This document shows positions 1 to 4,914 of a stretch of DNA of 7,284 bases, piece by piece. This stretch comes from an uncultured Mycolicibacterium sp. GTDB lineage: Bacteria > Actinomycetota > Actinomycetes > Mycobacteriales > Mycobacteriaceae. The stretch covers positions 1 to 7,284 of the forward strand of contig NZ_CALDGS010000017.1 of assembly GCF_937941905.1 (NCBI RefSeq), given 5' to 3'. The notes beneath the pieces are model-generated. The model saw only the letters and a program-made list of their open reading frames with translations. It had not been told where the DNA came from and ran no database searches. Position 1 is the first letter of the stretch; the number at the start of each line of letters is the position of its first letter. A program made the position numbers and the translations under genes.

Positions 1-82
1 CGAACTGCTCGGCGTAGACCTCGGCGTGGGCCATTACCGTCCACCCCAGGTCACCGGGGCGATCGGCCCGGCGCAACTCCAT
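1..82 (-). CDS. GNAT-family N-acetyltransferase, N-terminal fragment (partial)
   Basis: Only the first 27 codons are inside the window; the gene continues leftwards past base 1. The ATG (bases 82-80) has a good Shine-Dalgarno, GAGGGGG, about 10 nt upstream; a GTG directly before it is an alternative start. The visible peptide holds an RPGDLGW stretch followed by HAEVYAEQF. That matches my recollection of the first strand-helix of GNAT acetyltransferases related to MarR-GNAT fusion proteins, where R-P-G-D-x-G-W is followed by a helix ending in Y-x-x-E-[FY]. Such enzymes acetylate a small-molecule or protein amine using acetyl-CoA. No MarR part precedes it, so it would be a free-standing GNAT or a related domain. 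It is divergent from the TetR gene at 143, and the operator between them suggests shared repression. The family call rests on a short peptide and is moderate. Confidence 0.55.
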   Translation of the reverse strand, partial: MELRRADRPGDLGWTVMAHAEVYAEQF

Positions 83-103
83 CACGTCCGCACCCCCTCG
101 AAA

Positions 104-127
104 CCACTGAAACGAGTGTTTCAGTGG
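104..127. promoter_or_regulatory. Perfect palindromic operator, probable TetR binding site
   Basis: Two perfect 10-bp inverted arms, CCACTGAAAC (104-113) and GTTTCAGTGG (118-127), flank the 4-bp spacer GAGT. It lies in the 60-bp gap between the divergent GNAT and TetR genes. Length and symmetry are typical of operators bound by TetR dimers. It covers the region where the -35 and spacer of the tetR promoter would lie (proposed -10 at 131-136), so binding would block that promoter and probably the opposite one. Autoregulation by the adjacent TetR is an inference. Confidence 0.7.
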
Positions 128-130
128 CGG

Positions 131-136
131 TAGCCT
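131..136 (+). promoter_or_regulatory. Candidate -10 element of leaderless tetR promoter
   Basis: TAGCCT fits the actinobacterial -10 pattern TANNNT and is followed by exactly 6 nt before the GTG start at 143, so transcription would begin at or next to the start codon. No Shine-Dalgarno is visible upstream of the GTG. A weak -35, TGAAAC at 108-113, sits 17 bp upstream inside the palindrome. Confidence 0.45.
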
Positions 137-142
137 AACCCC

Positions 143-715
143 GTGCCCGCCGAGACGACAACCGATTCCCCGCGCCGCCGTGAACTGCTCGAGTCCGCCT
201 ACCACTACGCGCTGCAGCACGGCCTGGCCGAAATGTCACTGCGTCCGCTGGCGGCCGCGATCGGCTCGAGCCCGCGGGTGTTGGTCTTCCTGTTCGGCAA
301 CAAGGACGGTCTGGTGCGCGCGCTGCTGGAGCGGGCCCGCGCCGACGAGCTCGCCCTGCTGGAACGCATCCACCCGACGGCCGGCCTGGCCCGCGCCGTC
401 GCGGAGCTCTGGGCGTGGCTGGCCGCCGAGGAGCACCGCGGGCTGTTACGGCTGTGGGTCGAGGCCTACGCCCGCTCGCTGATCGATCCCGGCGGGGTGT
501 GGGCCGGCTTCGCCCGGGCCACCGTCGAGGACTGGCTGGCCCTGCTCGCCGACTGCCAACCGGCCGAGCGGCGCGACACCGCGGCGGCCGTGGCCGAGCG
601 CACCCGGGCACTGGCGATCCTGCGCGGAGCACTGCTGGACCTGCTCGCCACCGGCGACCGGCAACGGCTGGATGCCGTGGTGGCCCGCGAGGTCGAACTG
701 CGCGACGCCGGCTGA
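143..715 (+). CDS. TetR-family transcriptional regulator
   Basis: A 190-residue protein, the usual size for a TetR dimer. The N-terminal DNA-binding domain is clear: helix 1 around residues 11-27 (RRRELLESAYHYALQHG), then a helix-turn-helix at about 31-62. The recognition part GSSPRVLVFLFGNKDGLV ends in the family-typical aromatic/N-K-D-x-L segment. The remaining ~125 residues are an Ala/Leu-rich helical ligand-binding and dimerisation domain with no diagnostic ligand motif. The GTG start is chosen because a TANNNT hexamer lies 6 nt upstream and the protein then has a normal short N-terminal tail. It is divergent from the GNAT gene and faces a perfect palindrome at 104-127, so it probably represses both itself and the acetyltransferase. 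The effector is unknown. Confidence 0.93.
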   Translation: MPAETTTDSPRRRELLESAYHYALQHGLAEMSLRPLAAAIGSSPRVLVFLFGNKDGLVRALLERARADELALLERIHPTAGLARAVAELWAWLAAEEHRGLLRLWVEAYARSLIDPGGVWAGFARATVEDWLALLADCQPAERRDTAAAVAERTRALAILRGALLDLLATGDRQRLDAVVAREVELRDAG

Positions 716-717
716 CC

Positions 718-736
718 GGGGCGGGTTCAGCCCCGC
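718..736. terminator. Possible short bidirectional hairpin between convergent genes
   Basis: GGGGC (718-722) can pair with GCCCC (730-734), or GCGGG (721-725) with CCCGC (732-736), in the 11-bp gap between two convergent stop codons and into the end of the minus-strand gene. The stem is only 5 bp with no T-tract on either strand, so it is a weak terminator candidate supported mainly by position. Confidence 0.3.
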
Positions 737-1128
737 TTCGTCAGGTCGTAGGTGACCATGATGTCGACCGGAACCGGGCACAGGTCGGAGGCCCGGAGTT
801 CGGCCGGGGTGACGGTGCGCGTGCACTCCACCACCTCGCCGCCACTCCCGTACAGCTTGTACGTTCCCCGCCAACGGCCCTCTTCGGCCCGGTTCAACGT
901 TGTGCCCTGGGCGTCCAGCGCGACACAGTCGGGACCGCACGGCGTGAACACCCAGGTGGTGACCTGAGGTCCCCTGAAATCACCGATCGCCCCCGTCACC
1001 GTCGCGGTGTACGGACCCGACGGCGCATCGTCGTCGGCTGTCGCGACGCCGGCGGACCCGAGTGTCAGGCCGGCCAGTGTGATCCCGGCGACACCCCCCG
1101 AACAGAACATCCCCGAAAACCTGCGCAT
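727..1128 (-). CDS. Small secreted protein of unknown function
   Basis: 133 residues from the ATG at 1128. An in-frame start 18 codons further upstream is rejected, because GGGGGAGGAT lies just before the chosen ATG and translation from there gives a textbook Sec signal peptide. That peptide has MRR at the start, a hydrophobic Gly/Ala/Leu stretch to about residue 28, and an A-T-A cleavage site at 29-31 before DDDAP. There is no lipobox. The mature ~102 residues include a Thr/Val-rich strand region (residues ~40-62), a C-G-P-D-C pair (Cys64, Cys68) and two more cysteines (102, 117), enough for two disulfides outside the cytoplasm. Such short exported proteins with T-W-V-F-x-P-C patterns are common in mycobacteria, and I cannot name this one. 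It is convergent with the upstream TetR and lies in the same direction as, but after a gap from, the second TetR. Confidence 0.8.
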   Translation of the reverse strand: MRRFSGMFCSGGVAGITLAGLTLGSAGVATADDDAPSGPYTATVTGAIGDFRGPQVTTWVFTPCGPDCVALDAQGTTLNRAEEGRWRGTYKLYGSGGEVVECTRTVTPAELRASDLCPVPVDIMVTYDLTKRG

Positions 1129-1163
1129 GGCATCCTCCCCCGTTCTGCATGCGTGGTCACCGG

Positions 1164-1169
1164 ATGGTA
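1164..1169 (-). promoter_or_regulatory. Candidate -10 for the secreted-protein gene
   Basis: On the minus strand the hexamer reads TACCAT, a TANNNT match, 35 nt before the ATG at 1128. This would leave a leader of roughly 30 nt holding the strong Shine-Dalgarno. No convincing -35 is visible, so this is tentative. Confidence 0.3.
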
Positions 1170-1199
1170 ACGCCGACAGCACGCCTGTGTACGTGAAAG

Positions 1200-1212
1200 C
1201 GACGGACCGTCG
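1200..1212. terminator. Short palindrome just past tetR stop
   Basis: CGACGG-A-CCGTCG is a perfect 6+6 bp palindrome (a 5-bp stem with a GAC loop as RNA). It begins two bases beyond the stop codon of the second TetR gene, on its 3' side. It could be a weak terminator for that gene or a protein-binding site in the 86-bp gap before the secreted-protein gene. No T-tract follows. Confidence 0.25.
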
Positions 1213-1214
1213 GA

Positions 1215-1817
1215 CTACCGATTCCTGCCGAAATTCGTTGCGAGCGGGAGGAAAACGTCGTCGACGATCTCGCGGATGACCTCGCCGGGCACCGCGGCCA
1301 TCGTCATGAGCAGCTCGTGGCGCACCAGATCCACCGGCAGCGCGACGATCCGGGCCGGCGGTGTCGCCGTGAGCTCGCCACGTGCCACGGCCCGCGCCAC
1401 GATCGTCTCCATTGCGCTCGGCCCCTCGGGGACGAACAGTTCCCGCAGCCGCTGCGGCGAGCCGCCGGCCTGGTCGAAGTACGCCCCGAGCCGGGCTGCG
1501 ATGAGGCCGATCGCACCGGAGCGCCGGCGGTTGAACTCGGTCAGCAGTGCCAGCACGTCATCCCGCAGCGAGCCGGTGTCCGGGACCGGGATGCGGTCGA
1601 CCGCCCCGCGGTGCCGCAGCACCGCCTCGAGCAACGCGATTCGCCCCGGCCAGCGGCGGTACAGCACCGACCGTGCGGTGCCGGCGCGGGCCGCGACCGC
1701 CTCGATGGTGAACCCCTCGTAGCCGGTCTCGATCAGCTGCTCCCAGCCGGCCTGCAGGATCGCCGACTCCAGCGCAGCGCCGCGGCGGCGTTGGGCACCC
1801 GAGCCTGTAGAGGACAC
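1215..1817 (-). CDS. TetR/AcrR-family transcriptional regulator
   Basis: A 200-residue regulator. Helix 1 spans about residues 14-31 (AALESAILQAGWEQLIETG). The HTH runs 36-67 with F-T-I-E-A-V-A-A-R-A-G, then T-A-R-S-V-L-Y-R-R-W-P-G-R-x-x-L, a very typical TetR signature with the Y-R-R-W form seen in actinobacteria. The C-terminal part (70-200) is a helical effector domain; its PEGPSAMETIVARAVARGEL segment resembles the C-terminal domain often found in TetR proteins of this Y-R-R-W type. The GTG start lacks a Shine-Dalgarno but has TAAGCT 6 nt upstream, so a leaderless transcript is likely. It is divergent from the flavin monooxygenase at 1886 with 68 bp between them, the usual layout for a repressor that controls the oxidoreductase and responds to a hydrophobic compound. 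The effector is not deducible. Confidence 0.94.
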   Translation of the reverse strand: MSSTGSGAQRRRGAALESAILQAGWEQLIETGYEGFTIEAVAARAGTARSVLYRRWPGRIALLEAVLRHRGAVDRIPVPDTGSLRDDVLALLTEFNRRRSGAIGLIAARLGAYFDQAGGSPQRLRELFVPEGPSAMETIVARAVARGELTATPPARIVALPVDLVRHELLMTMAAVPGEVIREIVDDVFLPLATNFGRNR

Positions 1818-1885
1818 TTGCGTAGCTTATCGCGCGCGCGTAGCGTCGGGACATAAGAAACAGTTCTGTAGCTAAGGGGAGTTCC
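1818..1885. promoter_or_regulatory. Divergent promoter/operator region between tetR and monooxygenase
   Basis: This 68-bp gap holds a minus-strand -10, TAAGCT (1824-1829), 6 nt before the tetR GTG. It also holds a 10-bp alternating CG run (1831-1840), three direct copies of GTAGC (1822-1826, 1840-1844, 1868-1872), a CTTAT/ATAAG inverted pair (1826-1830, 1853-1857) and a small inverted repeat ACAG-TT-CTGT (1860-1869). The monooxygenase Shine-Dalgarno AAGGGGAG (1874-1881) lies 4 nt before its GTG. No long palindrome stands out, so the actual TetR operator is uncertain; the inverted pair is the best guess. Confidence 0.4.
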
Positions 1886-3142
1886 GTGGCGCGAAAAGCC
1901 CTGATCAGCGGGGCCGGCATCGCCGGACCGGCGCTGGCGTTCTGGCTGGCCGAGTCCGGCTGGGAGGTGACCGTCGTGGAACGGGCCGACCGGCTGCGCA
2001 CCAGCGGCTACCCCGTCGACATCCGGGGCACCGCCGCCGAGGTCGTCGACCGGATGGGACTGTCCGCAACGGTGCGCGCCGAGCAGTACCGCCACGTCCC
2101 GGTCACCGTGCTGAGCCCCGCCGGGCGTCCGCTGACGCGGCTGGACTTCGGCGACGTCGTCAACGACGCCTCCGCCGGTGACATCGAGATCACCCGCGGG
2201 GCGCTGACCCGGATCCTGTACGAGGCCGGCGAGGGCAAGGTCGACTACGTCTTCGGGGACACCGTCACCGGCCTGACCCAGCGCGACACCGGGGTCGAGG
2301 TCACCTTCCGGCACCGCCCGGCCGGGACCTTTGACGTGGTGGTCGGCGCCGACGGCATCCACTCGCGGATCCGCGCCCTGGCCTTCGGTGACGAGACGCG
2401 GTTCCTGCACCATCTCGGGGCCTGCGTGGCCATCTGGGACCAGTCGAGCGTGCCGTTCCCGCCCGGCAGCGCGGTCCTGTACTCCCATCCGGGTCGCACG
2501 GCGGTGGTCGAGCGGCCCGCCGACGCCGACGTGGCCCGGGTCTTCATGCCCTTCGCCCACCCGTCCCCCGGTTCGGTCGACCGTCACGACCGCGCCGCGA
2601 TCACCACCGAGTTGCGCCGTGCCTTCGCCGGGGATCGTTGGCGGACAGCGGAATTCATCGACACGTTGACCGACGCCGAGGACGTCTACTTCGACACGGT
2701 CAGTCAGGTGCGGATGGACCGGTGGAGCACCGGACGGGTGGTGCTCGTCGGTGACGCCGCCTACGCCCCGGCCTTCCTGTCCGGGCAGGGCACCAGCCTC
2801 GCGATCACCGGCGCCTACGTGCTGGCCGGCGAACTCGTCCGGTACGATGACCCGCACGCCGCGTTCGACGCCTACGAGCGGCGGTTGCGCGGATATGTGA
2901 CGAGCAACCAACGGCTTTCCCTGCGCGCCGATTCACTCGTGCTGGCCCGTACCCGCGTCCGGCTGTGGCGGCGCAATCTCGCGCTGCGGTCACGGCCCTG
3001 GCTGCGGCGGTTCGGGCTCGACCCGGTCCGCGATGCCGAACTGCGGGCCGCGGCCGTCGACCTGGAACTGGCCGCGCACGATCTGCGGCTTATCTCGTCG
3101 CCAACGACGTTGTGCGGCAAGCCCACTCACCCCGCGATGTGA
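1886..3142 (+). CDS. FAD-dependent monooxygenase (class A, TetX/PHBH-like)
   Basis: A 418-residue flavoprotein with all three class A hydroxylase fingerprints. The N-terminal Rossmann motif G-A-G-I-A-G-P spans residues 9-15, with the ribose-binding acidic residue Glu32 in T-V-V-E-R. The DG motif G-A-D-G-I-H-S-R-I-R is at 154-163. The GD motif G-R-V-V-L-V-G-D-A-A-Y-A-P is at 283-295, followed by S-G-Q-G-T-S-L-A at 299-306. These enzymes use NAD(P)H, FAD and O2 to hydroxylate an aromatic or other conjugated small molecule in the cytoplasm; relatives include tetracycline- and rifamycin-modifying enzymes as well as catabolic hydroxylases. The substrate cannot be read from sequence. The GTG start has AAGGGGAG 4 nt upstream. 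The last ~15 residues (from I-S-S-P on) look unlike a conserved tail. Pairing with the divergent TetR suggests inducible detoxification or catabolism. Confidence 0.94.
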   Translation: MARKALISGAGIAGPALAFWLAESGWEVTVVERADRLRTSGYPVDIRGTAAEVVDRMGLSATVRAEQYRHVPVTVLSPAGRPLTRLDFGDVVNDASAGDIEITRGALTRILYEAGEGKVDYVFGDTVTGLTQRDTGVEVTFRHRPAGTFDVVVGADGIHSRIRALAFGDETRFLHHLGACVAIWDQSSVPFPPGSAVLYSHPGRTAVVERPADADVARVFMPFAHPSPGSVDRHDRAAITTELRRAFAGDRWRTAEFIDTLTDAEDVYFDTVSQVRMDRWSTGRVVLVGDAAYAPAFLSGQGTSLAITGAYVLAGELVRYDDPHAAFDAYERRLRGYVTSNQRLSLRADSLVLARTRVRLWRRNLALRSRPWLRRFGLDPVRDAELRAAAVDLELAAHDLRLISSPTTLCGKPTHPAM

Positions 3143-3312
3143 CCGGCGCCACGTCTGCGGGTCGCAAATCGCCTGGAATGTACCCAAACTCACACGACGG
3201 AAGTTTGCGTAACACACCGTTAACACGGACCATGGAGGTACGCGGACACCAAGCGGTACCCGCGTACCTCGAGAAACTCCCCGCGACCCGGGGACACGTA
3301 GGAGTGATAGTT
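3143..3312 (+). promoter_or_regulatory. Structured 5' leader upstream of small protein gene
   Basis: The 170-nt gap holds several foldable elements on the plus strand. CAAACT (3185-3190) pairs with AGTTTG (3202-3207), competing with CGCAAA (3163-3168) pairing to TTTGCG (3204-3209). A perfect 11-bp stem, GAGGTACGCGG (3235-3245) with CCGCGTACCTC (3260-3270), has a 14-nt loop that itself has ACC/GGT pairing. A 6-bp stem, TCCCCG (3278-3283) with CGGGGA (3289-3294), ends just before the Shine-Dalgarno GGAG (3301-3304). AACAC occurs twice 11 bp apart (3211-3215, 3222-3226). The arrangement suggests regulation at the RNA or translation level, or termination of the monooxygenase transcript at the 11-bp hairpin. 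No known riboswitch class was recognised. Confidence 0.45.
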
Positions 3313-3453
3313 ATGTCCTTCGCGCAACTCCGTGAGAAGAAGCGCGAGATCCAGCGTCGGCGTCTGTACGCCCGCATCTGCGCACTGCCGAATTCGACGG
3401 TGCGGGAGGAGTTGATCGCGATCGCGCAGCGCCACGAGCGCAGCAACGCCTGA
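3313..3453 (+). CDS. Small highly charged protein, 46 aa, unknown
   Basis: A 46-residue frame, MSFAQLREKK... to ...HERSNA, starting at an ATG with GGAG 8 nt upstream. It has 11 Lys/Arg and 5 Glu, no Asp, and one Cys (residue 23). It should form two amphipathic helices: residues ~3-24 (very basic, R-R-R at 15-17) and ~29-43, separated by a L-P-N-S turn. There is no signal peptide or membrane segment. I do not recognise a family; a nucleic-acid or protein-binding role is possible from charge alone. An in-frame ATG at 3232 would add 27 residues but has no Shine-Dalgarno and would translate through the hairpins, so I prefer 3313. It is followed 18 nt later by a strong terminator hairpin, which supports a separate transcribed gene. 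Confidence 0.6.
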   Translation: MSFAQLREKKREIQRRRLYARICALPNSTVREELIAIAQRHERSNA

Positions 3454-3471
3454 CGCGAACCCTTCGCAGTT

Positions 3472-3504
3472 CAGAGCCGGCGGCCCGCGAGGGCGCCGGC
3501 TCTG
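3472..3504 (+). terminator. Strong hairpin terminator after small gene
   Basis: CAGAGCCGGCG (3472-3482) pairs perfectly with CGCCGGCTCTG (3494-3504). Inside, CCC (3484-3486) pairs with GGG (3491-3493), closing a GCGA tetraloop of the GNRA type, with one bulged G. A 14-bp GC-rich stem 18 nt past a stop codon is a convincing terminator, although no U-tract follows, as is usual in mycobacteria. Confidence 0.75.
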
Positions 3505-3543
3505 CTCGTATCCGGGCCCCGGTCACGGTGCCCGGATACGAGC
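3504..3543 (-). terminator. Strong hairpin terminator after trpB2
   Basis: GCTCGTATCCGGGC (3504-3517) and GCCCGGATACGAGC (3530-3543) form a perfect 14-bp stem. The inner CCG/CGG (3519-3521, 3526-3528) closes a 4-nt loop. It lies 7 bp beyond the stop codon of the minus-strand trpB2 gene and is probably active in both directions. It abuts the terminator of the convergent small gene, sharing only base 3504. Confidence 0.75.
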
Positions 3544-3550
3544 GGCCCGG

Positions 3551-4852
3551 TCAGAGCTTGCCGTCGAGGAACTCGGCGTAGGCCGGCAGGTCCAGCTGGC
3601 CGTGCCCGGACAACCCGATCACCACGACCTGCTCACGCGGGTCGTCGGCGACATGCCTGGCCGCCGCCGCGATGGCGTGGGTGGACTCCGGTGCCGGCAC
3701 GATGCCCTGGGTCCGGGCGAACTGCACCCCGGCGGCGAACGCGTCGCGCTGGGTGATCGCCACCGCCTCGATCAGGCCGAGTTCGACGGTGTGGCTGAGC
3801 GCGGGCGCCATGCCGTGGTAGCGCAGCCCGCCGGCGTGGATCGGGTCCGGCACGAAGTCCATGCCCAGGGTGTGCATCTTCAGCAGCGGGGTCAGCCCGG
3901 CCACGTCGCCGTGGTCGTAGCGGTACTCGCCCTGGGTGATCGACGGGCAGGCGGCCGGCTCGGCGGCGACCACCCGCGGGTTGGACCGGCCGTGGATCTT
4001 CTCCCGCAGGAACGGGAACGCCAGCCCGCCGAGGTTGGAACCGCCGCCGGCACAGCCGAACACCACATCGGCGCCGTCGGGCTCGACCTGGGCGAGCTGG
4101 GCGACCGCCTCCTGGCCGATCACGGTCTGATGCAGCACCACGTGGTTGAGCACACTGCCGAGCGCGTAGCGGGCGTCGGGGTCGTTCGCGGCCACCTCCA
4201 CTGCCTCGCTGACCGCCATGCCGAGGCTGCCGGTGGTGTCCGGATCCCTGGCCAGGATCGCCCGGCCGGCCTCGGTCAATGTCGACGGGCTGGAGTGCAG
4301 CGTGCCGCCGTAGGTGCGGATCAGATGCCCGCGGTAGGGCTTGGACTCGTAGGAGGCGCGGACCTGCCACACCTCCACGTCCAGGCCGAACTGCGCCCCG
4401 GCGAAGGCCAGGGCGCTCCCCCACTGCCCCGCACCGGTCTCGGTGGTGAGCTTCTTCACCCCGTCGATCGCGTTGTAGTAGGCCTGCGCCACCGCCGAAT
4501 TGGTCTTGTGGCTGCCCACCGGGCTGACGCCCTCGTACTTCACGTAGATCCGTGCGCCGGTGTTCAGCGCCCGCTCGAAGCGACGCGCCCGGATCAGCGG
4601 CGAGGGCCGCCACATCGCGTAGATCTCCCGCACCGGTTCCGGGATCTCGATGTAGGTCTCGGTCGACACCTCCTGCTCGATCAGTCCGCTGGCGAAGATC
4701 GGCGCGAGATCCTCCGGGGTGACCGGTTCCCTGGTGCCCGGGTGCAGGTGCGGCGGGATCGGCTCGTCGAGCTCGGCCGCCAGGTTGTACCAGTGCGTCG
4801 GCACCTCGACGGTCACGAGATCCGGATGGGTGGCGTCGGCCTGCTGCGTCAT
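3551..4852 (-). CDS. trpB2: TrpB2-type tryptophan synthase beta chain
   Basis: A 433-residue fold-type II PLP enzyme. Lys116 in G-S-H-K-T-N-S-A is the Schiff-base lysine. T-E-T-G-A-G-Q-W-G at 137-145 holds the catalytic Glu138. G-C-A-G-G-G-S-N at 266-273 binds the PLP phosphate, and S-G-H-G-Q-L-D at 415-421 replaces the usual S-G-R-G-D-K-D of TrpB1. The longer N-terminus with T-H-W-Y-N-L (19-24), P-P-H-L-H-P-G-T (33-40) and R-P-S-P-L-I-R-A-R (82-90) marks the TrpB2 branch rather than TrpB1 (~400 aa). It would condense L-serine (or O-phosphoserine, as reported for some TrpB2) with indole to give tryptophan. There is no trpA nearby, so it probably acts alone, salvaging indole. The ATG has no Shine-Dalgarno but TACAGT lies 7 nt upstream, suggesting a leaderless mRNA. 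It follows the 326-aa gene on the same strand, 62 bp later. Confidence 0.96.
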   Translation of the reverse strand: MTQQADATHPDLVTVEVPTHWYNLAAELDEPIPPHLHPGTREPVTPEDLAPIFASGLIEQEVSTETYIEIPEPVREIYAMWRPSPLIRARRFERALNTGARIYVKYEGVSPVGSHKTNSAVAQAYYNAIDGVKKLTTETGAGQWGSALAFAGAQFGLDVEVWQVRASYESKPYRGHLIRTYGGTLHSSPSTLTEAGRAILARDPDTTGSLGMAVSEAVEVAANDPDARYALGSVLNHVVLHQTVIGQEAVAQLAQVEPDGADVVFGCAGGGSNLGGLAFPFLREKIHGRSNPRVVAAEPAACPSITQGEYRYDHGDVAGLTPLLKMHTLGMDFVPDPIHAGGLRYHGMAPALSHTVELGLIEAVAITQRDAFAAGVQFARTQGIVPAPESTHAIAAAARHVADDPREQVVVIGLSGHGQLDLPAYAEFLDGKL

Positions 4853-4859
4853 GCCCGCT

Positions 4860-4865
4860 ACTGTA
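4860..4865 (-). promoter_or_regulatory. Candidate -10 of leaderless trpB2 promoter
   Basis: Read on the minus strand the hexamer is TACAGT (TANNNT), ending 7 nt before the trpB2 ATG. It sits inside a 7-bp inverted repeat, GCCCGCT (4853-4859) and AGCGGGC (4878-4884), that could be an operator. No clear -35 is visible. Confidence 0.45.
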
Positions 4866-4895
4866 GTGCGCCCCCGGAGCGGGCTGACCTGCGGC

Positions 4896-4913
4896 TACCG
4901 CGAGCCCGCGGTG
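4896..4913 (-). terminator. Hairpin directly after the 326-aa gene
   Basis: ACCGCG (4897-4902) and CGCGGT (4907-4912) form a perfect 6-bp stem with a 4-nt loop, one base past the stop codon on the minus strand; a T-G wobble extends it. Together with the separate trpB2 -10 this suggests the two minus-strand genes are at least partly separate transcription units. There is no U-tract. Confidence 0.42.
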
Positions 4914-4914
4914 C

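Noticed and set aside
1129..1182. N-terminal extension of the secreted protein to base 1182
   Set aside because: It would put 18 polar residues before a perfect signal peptide; the ATG at 1128 has a strong Shine-Dalgarno.
1831..1840. Alternating CG run as a Z-DNA or special structural element
   Set aside because: Only 10 bp and common by chance in DNA of this GC content; mentioned only as part of the intergenic description.
1733..2911. 392-codon minus-strand frame across the monooxygenase
   Set aside because: Antisense shadow; the plus strand carries the complete flavin monooxygenase fingerprints.
3232..3312. 27-residue N-terminal extension of the small protein from ATG 3232
   Set aside because: No Shine-Dalgarno and the segment is made of hairpin arms; kept only as an alternative start.
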